Part shown: piece by piece, positions 8,171-16,183 of the stretch
Numbering within the stretch: the first letter of the stretch is position 1
Layout of the letters: each line of letters opens with the position of its first letter
DNA from: Rhodospirillaceae bacterium
GTDB lineage: Bacteria > Pseudomonadota > Alphaproteobacteria > Reyranellales > Reyranellaceae
DNA length: 64,000 nt
NCBI GenBank assembly: GCA_009772935.1
Contig: WOUR01000039.1
Coordinates: 34,765-98,764 of the forward strand
Direction: 5' to 3'
Made by a program: the position numbers and the translations under genes
The notes under the pieces: model-generated
Seen by the model: the letters and a program-made list of their open reading frames with translations, nothing else
Databases searched by the model: none
Told to the model about the DNA's origin: nothing

Positions 8171-8919
8171 CAGTCTTCTCCTTCCGACTTGAGGGTGGGA
8201 TGGGCGTTGGCCTGCAGGGCCTCGCGGAACGCCTCGACCGACGATACCCAGCCAAAGAAGGTCTCGATGTTGAACAGCGACGCCTTCTGGATGTAGTCGG
8301 GCCCGGCGTGATGCGTGGCGTCATGCAGGACGATGCCGAAGTATTCGAGGAAGAAGCCGTCGCGCAGAGTCGACTCCACGCAGACATTGGTGGCGACGCC
8401 GGTGAAGACCAGCGATCGGATACCGCGAGCCCGCAGGACGCTGTCGAGATTGGTGTTGTAGAAGGCACTGTAGCGCGGCTTGGAGATGACGATGTCGCCC
8501 TTCTGCGGCGGCAGCGCTTCCACGAGTTCGTAGTCCCAGCCGCCCTTGGCCAGGAGCTTGCCCTGCAGCTCGGGACGCGCGCGCATCGTCTTCATGGCGT
8601 TCGACTTGTGCCAGTTGGGCGAGCCCGGCCCGCCGGCTTCGACATAGTCGGGGTCCCAGCCGTTCTGGAAATAGATCACGGGAATGCCGGCGGCACGCGC
8701 CGACGCCGCGGCCTCGCGGATCTTCTCGATCGCGGGCGCGGCCCCGGAGATGTCGAAGCCTGCGAGATCGAGATAGCCGCCGGGCGAGGCATAGGCGTTC
8801 TGCATGTCGACGATGATCAGCGCGGTTTCCGACGGCTTGATCAGCATCGGCTCGGGTCGCGCCTCGAGCCGGCGCGCGTCGGGATCGTCGGGCGAGAGGT
8901 AGCTGACGGGTGTTGCCAT
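8170..8919 (-). CDS. rutB: Ureidoacrylate amidohydrolase
   Basis: RutB is an isochorismatase-fold cysteine hydrolase that cleaves ureidoacrylate peracid in the Rut pathway. The 249-residue protein has the catalytic Asp in ALIIVDMQNAYASPGGY (D38), the Lys in VISKPRYSAF and the nucleophile Cys in GVATNVCVESTLRD. The NTNLDSVLRARGIR and HHAGPDYIQKA segments are typical of RutB. Upstream on this strand is parB, not rutA, so the substrate-generating flavin oxygenase is missing here. Either rutA lies elsewhere or the set handles a related ureido compound. Confidence 0.88.
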   Translation of the reverse strand: MATPVSYLSPDDPDARRLEARPEPMLIKPSETALIIVDMQNAYASPGGYLDLAGFDISGAAPAIEKIREAAASARAAGIPVIYFQNGWDPDYVEAGGPGSPNWHKSNAMKTMRARPELQGKLLAKGGWDYELVEALPPQKGDIVISKPRYSAFYNTNLDSVLRARGIRSLVFTGVATNVCVESTLRDGFFLEYFGIVLHDATHHAGPDYIQKASLFNIETFFGWVSSVEAFREALQANAHPTLKSEGED

Positions 8920-8993
8920 GCTCTGGAGTCTCCGGAGGGCCGGTGGGCCGCTCCCCGAGACGCCAGCAAAAACCTGACCAGATGAGACGGGTG

Positions 8994-9974
8994 TCAGCGC
9001 CGCGTGAGCTTGTCGACCACCGTGTCGAGCTGGTCGAAGTCGCGAATCTCGAGCGTGAGGACGCTCTGCTCGCCGAGGCCCCGCAAGGTCAGGTCGACCT
9101 TGAGCCCGAGTGCCTCCTCGAGTCGCTTCTCCAGAGCCTTCGTGTCGGCGCTCTTCGACCCGCCGCCGCTGCCGGCCGCGCCCTTGGCCCTGGCGCCACC
9201 GGCCTTGGATGGCTTCTTCGTATCGCCGGCGAGGCGTTCGAGATCGCGCACCGTGAGTTTCTCGGACACGGCGCGCTTCGCCATCGCGAGCGGGTCAGGT
9301 ACACCGATCAGTGTACGGGCCTGTCCCGCGGAGAGCTCGCCCTCGCGAACCATCTCCTGGACCGGCGTCGGCAGGTCGAGCAGGCGGATCGTATTGGCGA
9401 CATGCGGGCGGCTGCGCCCCATCATTCGCGCGATCTCTTCCTGGGTGTGGCTGTAGTCCTCGATCAGGCGCTTGTAGCCCTGCGCCTCGTCGATGGGCGT
9501 GAGATCGGAACGCTGCAGGTTCTCGACCAAGCCGATTTGCAGGGCGTCCTGGTCGTCGATAGTGCGGATGACCACCGGCACGTCGTGCAGCTGGGCCTTT
9601 TGCGCGGCCCGCCAGCGCCGCTCACCGGCGATGATCTCGTAGGAATCGGCGGCGTCGCGCAGCGGACGCACAAGGATAGGTTGCAGAAGCCCATATTCCT
9701 TGACCGATTCGACCAGCATCTCGATGCCCTCGAAGCTGGTGCGCGGCTGCATCTTGCCGGGCTTGAGCTGGCCGATCGGCAGGGTAAGCGGCGGCAGCTT
9801 GCCGGGTGAGGGGCGTGCGGTTTCAGCTTCGGCCGGCCCGGCTTGCGTGGCGGCGGGTGCGGGCGGCAGCGGAGCAGCGGGTGCGACGGGCGTCACGGCG
9901 GCGGCGACTTCGTCGTCGCCGAGCAGGGCGGAGAGTCCGCGGCCGAGACCGCGTGGTTTAGGGGGCTGGCTCAT
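8994..9974 (-). CDS. parB: Chromosome-partitioning protein ParB
   Basis: ParB is a CTP-dependent DNA clamp that loads at parS and segregates the origin region with ParA. The product is 326 residues, starting MSQPPKPRGLGRGLSALLGD, the canonical N-terminus that stimulates ParA. A Pro/Ala-rich linker follows, then the CTPase motifs GERRWRA and ENLQRSDLTP. The helix-turn-helix region includes EEIARMMGRSRPHVANTIRLL, and a C-terminal dimerisation domain ends the protein. It overlaps parA by 17 bases. Two perfect parS sites lie 1.3-1.9 kb away. Confidence 0.96.
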   Translation of the reverse strand: MSQPPKPRGLGRGLSALLGDDEVAAAVTPVAPAAPLPPAPAATQAGPAEAETARPSPGKLPPLTLPIGQLKPGKMQPRTSFEGIEMLVESVKEYGLLQPILVRPLRDAADSYEIIAGERRWRAAQKAQLHDVPVVIRTIDDQDALQIGLVENLQRSDLTPIDEAQGYKRLIEDYSHTQEEIARMMGRSRPHVANTIRLLDLPTPVQEMVREGELSAGQARTLIGVPDPLAMAKRAVSEKLTVRDLERLAGDTKKPSKAGGARAKGAAGSGGGSKSADTKALEKRLEEALGLKVDLTLRGLGEQSVLTLEIRDFDQLDTVVDKLTRR

Positions 9975-10806
9975 GGGAAATCGCCTGTTCTGCCGCGAGG
10001 CGCCGGCGGCGGATGAACTCGCTCGCCAGCAGGATGTAGGCCTGCGACCCGGCGCAGGCATTGTCGTAGATCAGCACGGGCATGCCGTGCGACGGCGCTT
10101 CGGCGATGCGGACGTTGCGCGGGATCGTGGTTCCGAAGACCAGCTCGCCGTAATGCGCGCGCACGTCGGCCACGACCTGCTGGCTGAGCGTCATGCGGCG
10201 GTCGACCATGGTCAGGACGACCCCGAAGATATGCAACCTGGGATTGAGTCTCTTCCTGACCCGGTCGATCGTGTTGCCGAGGGCACCGATGCCCTCGAGG
10301 GCCAGGAACTCCGCCTGCAGCGGAACCAGGACAGCATCGACCGCGACCAGGGCGTTCAGGGTGACGAGGCCGAGCGAGGGTGGGCAGTCGATGAGGACGA
10401 TCGTCCAGCGCCGCCGGGCGTCATTGCCGGGTGCGGCCAGTGCCTCGGCCAGCCGGTGCTCCCGACGCTCCAGGTCGATCAATTCGATCTCGGCCCCGGC
10501 GAGCTGGCCCGCCGCCGGCATCACATCCAGGCCGGGGATCTGGGTCGCCCGAACGGAGGCATCCAGCGGGTTCAGGCCCAGCAGGAACTCATAGGAACCG
10601 GGTGAGCGCTCATTTCTCGCTACCCCTAGACCCGTGGAGGCATTTCCCTGGGGATCAAGGTCTATCAAAAGGACCTTCTCGCCGACGGCCGCGAGGGCCG
10701 TAGCCAGGTTGATTGCCGTCGTGGTCTTACCGACGCCGCCCTTCTGGTTGGCGATCGCGAAGATCTGCGGCGGAGTAGGGGCCGATTCTGAGGAGGACGG
10801 CGTCAC
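9958..10806 (-). CDS. parA: Chromosome-partitioning ATPase ParA
   Basis: ParA is a deviant Walker ATPase that binds DNA non-specifically and moves ParB-parS complexes. The deviant Walker A motif NQKGGVGKTTTAINLA lies near residues 20-35, Walker A' is LLIDLDPQGNASTGLG, and Walker B is IVLIDCPPSLG. The product has 282 residues. GTG 10806 is the only usable start, because an in-frame TAA lies four codons upstream and no other start codon precedes the P-loop. The first 80 bases therefore overlap the end of rsmG in another frame. It is followed by parB in the same operon. Confidence 0.96.
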   Translation of the reverse strand: MTPSSSESAPTPPQIFAIANQKGGVGKTTTAINLATALAAVGEKVLLIDLDPQGNASTGLGVARNERSPGSYEFLLGLNPLDASVRATQIPGLDVMPAAGQLAGAEIELIDLERREHRLAEALAAPGNDARRRWTIVLIDCPPSLGLVTLNALVAVDAVLVPLQAEFLALEGIGALGNTIDRVRKRLNPRLHIFGVVLTMVDRRMTLSQQVVADVRAHYGELVFGTTIPRNVRIAEAPSHGMPVLIYDNACAGSQAYILLASEFIRRRRLAAEQAISHEPAP

Positions 10807-11389
10807 GATCGGTTACGCTCGCAAATGCTTCCGGGGAAAAGTCCCATTTCTTCTTGGCCTCGTCCACCTCCGCCTGCCAGTCCTTCCCCTTGTGGAAAAG
10901 ACAAATAGCGGTATTCATCCTGTGGCGGTCGGACCATTCAAGCAATTGGCTCAGCGGCGCCAAGGCCCGCGCGGTCACTACCTCGGCGTTGGCCGGCGGG
11001 GCCACCTCGATCCGCTTGATCACGAGCCTTGGCTGGCGGGCCAAGCCCATTTTCCGGCCGGCTTCGCCCAGAAACGCGGCCTTGCGGGCGTCTGCCTCGA
11101 TCAGGGTAACGTCGAGATCCGGCCGCATCGCGGCGATGACGAGGCCCGGAAATCCGCCACCGCTTCCGAGATCGGCGAGGGTTCTCGCCTCGGCGGGTAT
11201 CAGGGGAACGACTTGAGCCGAATCGAGGATGTGGCGTTTCCAGGCGCCCTCCAGGGTCGTCTTGCCGACCAGATTGATGGCCTTCTGCCACCGCTCCAAG
11301 GTCTCCACCAGGACTTCCAACTGATGGCGTGTTTCACGTGAAACATCGGCTAGCAGGTCAGCCATGTCACGCAGCCCGCCGGCGGACAT
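10727..11389 (-). CDS. rsmG: 16S rRNA (guanine-N7) methyltransferase G
   Basis: RsmG methylates G527 of 16S rRNA using S-adenosylmethionine. The 220-residue protein shows RWQKAINLVGKTTLEGAWKRHILDS, the SAM-binding LADLGSGGGFPGLVIA and VTLIEADARKAAFL, as in the GidB family. Two starts are possible: ATG 11389 (used here, overlapping mnmG by 23 bases) and ATG 11365, one base after the mnmG stop, which would suit reinitiation. Its codons for VSRET coincide with a parS site. The gene belongs to the mnmG-rsmG-parA-parB cluster. Confidence 0.93.
   Translation of the reverse strand: MSAGGLRDMADLLADVSRETRHQLEVLVETLERWQKAINLVGKTTLEGAWKRHILDSAQVVPLIPAEARTLADLGSGGGFPGLVIAAMRPDLDVTLIEADARKAAFLGEAGRKMGLARQPRLVIKRIEVAPPANAEVVTARALAPLSQLLEWSDRHRMNTAICLFHKGKDWQAEVDEAKKKWDFSPEAFASVTDRDAVLLRIGPYSAADLRDRQPEGRRR
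11330..11345. promoter_or_regulatory. parS centromere site 1
   Basis: The 16-base palindrome TGTTTCACGTGAAACA matches the chromosomal parS consensus perfectly. It is embedded in the rsmG coding sequence, about 1.4 kb upstream of parB on the same strand. It is the expected loading site for the ParB encoded nearby. Confidence 0.95.
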
Positions 11390-13226
11390 GCTTCAACAAG
11401 GCCACCAATGCCGCCGGTGTGACCCCGGAAATCCGCGCCGCCTGGCCCAGAGTGGCCGGCCGGTTAGATTCGAGCTTCTGGCGAACTTCAGTCGACAGGC
11501 TTCCGATGGCCCCGTAATCCAAATCGGCCGGAAGCGCCAAGGCCTCGTCCCGGCGATAAGCGGCAATGTCACTCCGCTGGCGGCTCAGGTATCCCTCGTA
11601 GCGGGAGTCGATCGTCAACTGTTCCGCCACCTCGACGGATACGGTTTGGAGTTCCGGCCAAAGGCCGACGAGACGAGTCCAGTCGATCTCGGGATAGGCG
11701 AGCAGATCAAGGGCCGACCGCGCGACCCCATCCTGGTTGATGGGGATGCCGCGCTTGGCCAGGGCGGAAGGGCTGATCGTCAGTCCGCCGGCCAGGGAGC
11801 GAGCCGCCTCCAGCGCCTGATGTTTCACGTGAAACATCGCCGCCCGCTCGCGTCCGACACACCCGATTTCGATCCCGCGTCTAGTGAGGCGCTGGTCGGC
11901 ATTGTCGGCCCGGAGCCACAGACGATACTCGGCGCGCGAGGTGAACATCCTGTAGGGCTCGGTTACGCCGAGCGACACGAGGTCGTCGATCAGGACGCCG
12001 AGATAGCCATCGGCCCGGTCCACAATGAAGGGCGTTGGCAAGACGGCGTTCAGGCCGGCAATGAGACCTTGGGCAGCCGCTTCTTCATAACCGGTCGTGC
12101 CGTTGATCTGGCCGGCCATGTAGAGGCCCGGCACCCGGCGGGTCTCCAGGGTCGCACGGAGCTCCCGCGGATCGATGTGGTCGTACTCAATGGCGTAGCC
12201 CGGCCGCAGCATCTCGGCATGCTCCAGACCGGGAATGGTGTGAAGCATCGCCAGCTGGACGTCCTTCGGCAGCGAGGTCGAGATTCCGTTGGGGTAGACA
12301 GTGAAGTCGTCCAGACCCTCGGGTTCAAGGAAGATCTGGTGACGGTCGCGCTGGCCGAACCGGACCACCTTGTCCTCGATCGACGGGCAATAGCGGGGGC
12401 CGACACTCTCGATCTGGCCGGAATACATCGGCGCACGGTGGAGGTTGGCGCGGATGATCTCGTGCGTCGCCGCCGTCGTCGTCGTGATGTGGCACGGGAC
12501 CTGGGGCGTCGTGATGCGATCGGTCAGGTAGGAGAATGGCCGGGGTGGGTCGTCGCCGTCCTGCCGCTCGAGCGACGCATAGTCGATCGTGCGGCCGTCC
12601 AGCCGTGCCGGTGTCCCGGTCTTGAGGCGTCCCAACTTGAAGCCAAGTCGATGCAATGTCTGGGCAAGCGCCATCGACGGCTCCTCGACGCCATCGCCCC
12701 GCACCCGACCGGCCGGGATCTTGGTCTCGCCCATGTGGATCAGGCCGCGCAGGAACGTTCCCGTCGTCAGAATCACCCGGCCGGCGCCGATCTCGGCCCC
12801 CGACTCGGTGACGACGCCGGCACACGCGCCAGTTGCATCAATTACTATATCCGCAACTGCCTCAGCGCGGATCTCGAGATTCGACTCTTCCGCCAGCAAC
12901 GCCTGGACGGCCTTCCGGTAGAGCTTGCGATCCGCCTGGGCCCGCGGACCGCGGACCGCCGGCCCCTTGGAGAGGTTGAGGGTCCGGAACTGGATCCCGC
13001 CCCGGTCGATGGCCCGGCCCATGATCCCGTCCAGCGCATCGATCTCGCGGACCAGGTGGCCCTTGCCCAACCCGCCGATCGCCGGATTGCAGGACATCTC
13101 GCCGATCGTCTCGATCCGGTGGGTGAGCAGCAGGGTGCGTGCGCCGAGGCGCGCGGACGCGGCCGCAGCTTCACAGCCGGCATGGCCGCCGCCCACCACG
13201 ATCACATCATATGAGAAGGCCCGCAT
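11367..13226 (-). CDS. mnmG: tRNA uridine-5-carboxymethylaminomethyl modification enzyme MnmG
   Basis: MnmG is the FAD-binding partner of MnmE in forming cmnm5U34 in tRNA wobble positions. The 619-residue product begins MRAFSYDVIVVGGGHAGCEAA (Rossmann FAD motif), followed by MSCNPAIGGLGKGHLVREIDALDG and the conserved NLSKGPAVRGPRAQADR segment, then the PGLYMAGQINGTTGYEEAAAQG motif. The start at 13226 is chosen from the conserved N-terminus. A parS palindrome lies inside the gene, where it encodes FHVKH. mnmE is about 10 kb away instead of adjacent. Confidence 0.97.
   Translation of the reverse strand: MRAFSYDVIVVGGGHAGCEAAAASARLGARTLLLTHRIETIGEMSCNPAIGGLGKGHLVREIDALDGIMGRAIDRGGIQFRTLNLSKGPAVRGPRAQADRKLYRKAVQALLAEESNLEIRAEAVADIVIDATGACAGVVTESGAEIGAGRVILTTGTFLRGLIHMGETKIPAGRVRGDGVEEPSMALAQTLHRLGFKLGRLKTGTPARLDGRTIDYASLERQDGDDPPRPFSYLTDRITTPQVPCHITTTTAATHEIIRANLHRAPMYSGQIESVGPRYCPSIEDKVVRFGQRDRHQIFLEPEGLDDFTVYPNGISTSLPKDVQLAMLHTIPGLEHAEMLRPGYAIEYDHIDPRELRATLETRRVPGLYMAGQINGTTGYEEAAAQGLIAGLNAVLPTPFIVDRADGYLGVLIDDLVSLGVTEPYRMFTSRAEYRLWLRADNADQRLTRRGIEIGCVGRERAAMFHVKHQALEAARSLAGGLTISPSALAKRGIPINQDGVARSALDLLAYPEIDWTRLVGLWPELQTVSVEVAEQLTIDSRYEGYLSRQRSDIAAYRRDEALALPADLDYGAIGSLSTEVRQKLESNRPATLGQAARISGVTPAALVALLKHVRRRAA
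11821..11836. promoter_or_regulatory. parS centromere site 2
   Basis: A second perfect copy of TGTTTCACGTGAAACA lies inside mnmG, 491 bases from site 1. It is read there as the codons for MFHVKH. Together with site 1 it marks this locus as the origin-proximal partition region. Confidence 0.95.
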
Positions 13227-13248
13227 GGCGGGCCGTTTACGCCTCCGG

Positions 13249-13875
13249 TCAGCCCCGGTCCAGATGGTCGAGATGGCTCGTGTCATTGATGAGCCCCACC
13301 CGCACGTCGCCGTCCGCCTCGATCTCCACCTCATTCAGCGCGCACGGGTCCTGCGCCAGCTTCCAATAGGCCGACAGCGGCTGGTCGAGGAGCTGCAACA
13401 GCAAGGCGCGGTTGACGCTGTCATGGCCGACCAGGACGACCGTTTCGTCAGCATGCCGCTCCACTACCAGGCGGAGTGCGTTCGAGGTCCGCGCCACCAC
13501 GTCCTGCAGGGACTCGCCGGCGGGAAAGCGCACGAGATGCGGCGCCCGCCGCCACAGGCGATAGGCCTCCGGCGAGGCCTTCTCTATCTCTTCATGGGTG
13601 CGCATCTGCCAGGCGCCATAATCGATGTCGCCCATGCCATCGTGAACCGACGCGGGAATTCCGCAGACTTCTGCAACCCGGCCTCCCGTCACGACGCAGC
13701 GTTGCAGCGAACTCGTATAGACGGCGACGGGTTTCCAGCGCGCGGCGATGCGGGCGGCCAGCGCGTCGGCCTGCGCCAGACCGAGAGCCGTGAGCGGCAG
13801 CTCCGCGCGTCCCCGGAAGCGGGCAGGGTGGATACCATCGACGTGGCCGTGACGGGTCAGCAGGATCCGGGTCAT
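13249..13875 (-). CDS. Histidine phosphatase family protein (CobC/phosphoglycerate-mutase-like)
   Basis: The 208-residue protein starts MTRILLTRHGHVDG, giving the RHG motif with phospho-acceptor His9. It has the further signatures YTSSLQRCVVTG, DIDYGAWQMRTHEEI and the second catalytic His in VLVGHDSVNRALL. It belongs to the branch-2/CobC-like histidine phosphatases. Because the divergent transcript begins with a cobalamin riboswitch, a role as alpha-ribazole phosphatase in cobamide assembly is possible, but this is inference from position only. Generic sugar-phosphate phosphatase activity is equally open. It lies 22 bases upstream of mnmG on the same strand. Confidence 0.8.
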   Translation of the reverse strand: MTRILLTRHGHVDGIHPARFRGRAELPLTALGLAQADALAARIAARWKPVAVYTSSLQRCVVTGGRVAEVCGIPASVHDGMGDIDYGAWQMRTHEEIEKASPEAYRLWRRAPHLVRFPAGESLQDVVARTSNALRLVVERHADETVVLVGHDSVNRALLLQLLDQPLSAYWKLAQDPCALNEVEIEADGDVRVGLINDTSHLDHLDRG

Positions 13876-13984
13876 GCCCCAGTGTAGCGCGCGCATCACA
13901 GCGGGAAACGGTATCGCGTGGCAGCCCATCACGAAATCTTGACGGAAGCCGCCGATGTGCCTTAACGATCACCCATCGACGGTC

Positions 13985-14150
13985 CTCCTTAACCGGAGGC
14001 TAACAGGGAATGCCGTGCTGCTCCTTCGGGGGCTAATCGGCAGCTGTACCCGCAGCTGTAAGCGGCGAGCGACTGCCCAAGAGTCACTGGACCTCGGTCT
14101 GGGAAGACGGGCAGGAGCTGCGACCCGCGAGCCAGAAGACCTGCCGGCGA
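13985..14150 (+). ncRNA. Cobalamin (B12) riboswitch
   Basis: The leader shows the conserved order of a cobalamin aptamer. GGCTAACAGGGAATGCCGTG lies near 13999-14018. The core GGCTAATCGGCAGCTGTACC runs into CCGCAGCTGTAAGCGGC. Then come AGAGTCACTGG with GGGAAGACGG, and the closing CGAGCCAGAAGACCTGCC (14128-14145), which is close to the classic CGAGCCAGGAGACCTGCC. It ends about 100 bases before the btuB start. The element is expected to shut off the downstream uptake operon when adenosylcobalamin is abundant. Exact ends were judged by eye. Confidence 0.92.
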
Positions 14151-14246
14151 TAGCGTCGCTCTTCCGATGGACGGGATGATCCAACGGGACGGGGTCAACC
14201 GAGCGGTGACGCGCCTTGTGCGTGTTCTGTCTTGGGAGATCCGTCG

Positions 14247-16175
14247 ATGACGCCGATCCGTCGAATTCTATTCATGCTTCCGCTGCTGTCGCCACTCGCC
14301 GTCCCCGTCTCGGCTCACGCCCAGACCGAACCCGACGCCATGATGCCCGCGACAGTCGTGACGGCCGATCGCTTCCCGACCGATCCGAGCAAGGTCACCG
14401 CCAGCTACACCGTCGTCATGCAGGAAGAGATGCAGCGACGGCAGCTTCGCAATGCCGCCGAGGTGCTGAGGACCATCCCCGGCGTCTCCGTGCAACAGTC
14501 CGGCGGCGTGGGCACACAGACCTCGGTCTTCGTGCGCGGCTCCAATTCCAACCACGTGCTGGTGCTGATCGACGGCGTGAACGTCAGCGATCCGTCGAGC
14601 GGCAACGGCGCGGTCGACTTCGGCAACTTCCTCACCGAGAACCTCGACCGCATCGAAGTGGTGCGCGGCCCCATGAGCACCATGTACGGCAGCCAGGCGA
14701 TGGGCGGCGTCATCAACATGGTCACCAAGGCCGGCAAGGGCCCGATGAACGGTGCGGCCTTCACCGAGCTCGGCACGCGGCTGACGAGCAACAGCGGCGC
14801 CTATGTGCGCGGTAGCGAAGGTCGGTTCAACTACAACCTGAGCGTCGCCGGCACGTTCAGCCCGAACGACACGCCGGTGCCGGCGCGGTTCACGCCGAAC
14901 GGCGGCTTCGTCGACATTGATCCCTATCGCAACATCACGCTCGCGGCGCGCCTCGGCTTCGAAATCAACGAGAACACACAGTTCAACTGGTACGGCCGCT
15001 ACATCGACGCCAAGGTGAACTACGACCAGGTCGGGCAGGAAGATCCGAACGCCAATACCTACACGTCGCAGTTCTACACGCGCGGCGAAATCGAAGGCTC
15101 CTATTTCGACGGGCGCTGGAAGCCCGTCGTCGGCGTCAACTACAGCACCATCACGCGGCATGATCTCGACTATGCCAGCGTGCAGAACCCGTTCCCGTTC
15201 AACACCGACAGCTGGTTCAACGGTCGCCGCCTGCAGGCAGATTTCAAGAATCTCGTGAAGGTCATTGACCAGATCGAGGTGATCGGCGGAATCGATTACG
15301 ACCGGCAATGGGCCTACACCAACACGGTCGGTCCGTTCACACCCTATACGCAGACCTGGGGCACGATGGCCCAGACCGGCATCTACGGTCAGCTCCGCCT
15401 CAACCCGTTCGACGGGTTCAACCTCAACGTCGGCGGCCGCATCGACATGAACGACATGTTCGGCACCGTCGGCACCTGGCGCGCCGGTGCGTCCTATCTC
15501 TGGGCACCGACGGACACGAAGATCAAGGCATCCTACGGCACCGCCTTCAAGGCGCCGGCGCTGATCGAGATGTTCGGTCCGGGACCGTTCTGCGGCGGCA
15601 ACCCCAACCTTCAGCCGGAATACAGCCGCGGCTACGAGGTGGGCGTGGAGCAGGGGATCTTCGACCGCAAGGTGAAGGCCGGCATCACCTACTTCTTCAA
15701 TACCTATTCGAACCTGATCCAGTGCGCGCCGCCGACCTTCGCCCTGATGCAGAACGTCGCCAACGCGCAGACCGAAGGCTTCGAAGTGACGCTACAGATC
15801 AGCCCGGTGAAGTGGTTCGATCTCTATTTCGACTACACCCACCTGATCGCGCGCAACGTCGATGCCAATCAACCGCTGCTGCGCCGTCCCGGCGATGTCT
15901 TCAACATCCGCGCCGAGGTGCGCCCGTGGGAGAATACCCTGTTCGGCGTCGGCGTGCTGCAGGTCAACAGCCGATACGACGCCAACGCCGTCACCGGTGC
16001 GATCATGACCCCGGCGCCATACACGCTGGTGCGAATCACGGCCCAGTACGACGTCATCCCGTCGGTACAGCTCTTTGCCCGCGCCGAAAACGTTCTGGAC
16101 CGGGTGTATGAGGAGCCGGAAGGCTATCAGGCACCGTACTTCCAGGCCTTCTTCGGCGTAAAGGCGAAGTTCTGA
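14247..16175 (+). CDS. btuB: TonB-dependent cobalamin outer-membrane receptor
   Basis: BtuB imports cobamides across the outer membrane using TonB energy. The 642-residue product has a signal peptide ending PVSAHAQ, a TonB-box-like ATVVTADRF stretch, and a plug domain with VLRTIPGVSV, VFVRGSNSNHVLVLIDGV and RIEVVRGPMSTMYGSQAMGGVINMV segments (cited as regions). A 22-strand barrel follows, ending in a terminal Phe (VKAKF). ATG 14247 is used because GGGAG lies 8 bases upstream; an in-frame TTG at 14232 is less likely. The riboswitch directly upstream supports B12 as substrate. Confidence 0.92.
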   Translation: MTPIRRILFMLPLLSPLAVPVSAHAQTEPDAMMPATVVTADRFPTDPSKVTASYTVVMQEEMQRRQLRNAAEVLRTIPGVSVQQSGGVGTQTSVFVRGSNSNHVLVLIDGVNVSDPSSGNGAVDFGNFLTENLDRIEVVRGPMSTMYGSQAMGGVINMVTKAGKGPMNGAAFTELGTRLTSNSGAYVRGSEGRFNYNLSVAGTFSPNDTPVPARFTPNGGFVDIDPYRNITLAARLGFEINENTQFNWYGRYIDAKVNYDQVGQEDPNANTYTSQFYTRGEIEGSYFDGRWKPVVGVNYSTITRHDLDYASVQNPFPFNTDSWFNGRRLQADFKNLVKVIDQIEVIGGIDYDRQWAYTNTVGPFTPYTQTWGTMAQTGIYGQLRLNPFDGFNLNVGGRIDMNDMFGTVGTWRAGASYLWAPTDTKIKASYGTAFKAPALIEMFGPGPFCGGNPNLQPEYSRGYEVGVEQGIFDRKVKAGITYFFNTYSNLIQCAPPTFALMQNVANAQTEGFEVTLQISPVKWFDLYFDYTHLIARNVDANQPLLRRPGDVFNIRAEVRPWENTLFGVGVLQVNSRYDANAVTGAIMTPAPYTLVRITAQYDVIPSVQLFARAENVLDRVYEEPEGYQAPYFQAFFGVKAKF

Positions 16176-16183
16176 GCGGAACC

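Noticed and set aside
11330..11836. Possible short direct repeats or CRISPR-like units around the two TGTTTCACGTGAAACA copies
   Set aside because: Only two copies, 491 bases apart, in coding sequence; they match parS exactly.
11364..13214. 616-codon plus-strand open frame opposite mnmG
   Set aside because: It mirrors mnmG codon by codon and has no domain or ribosome-binding site.
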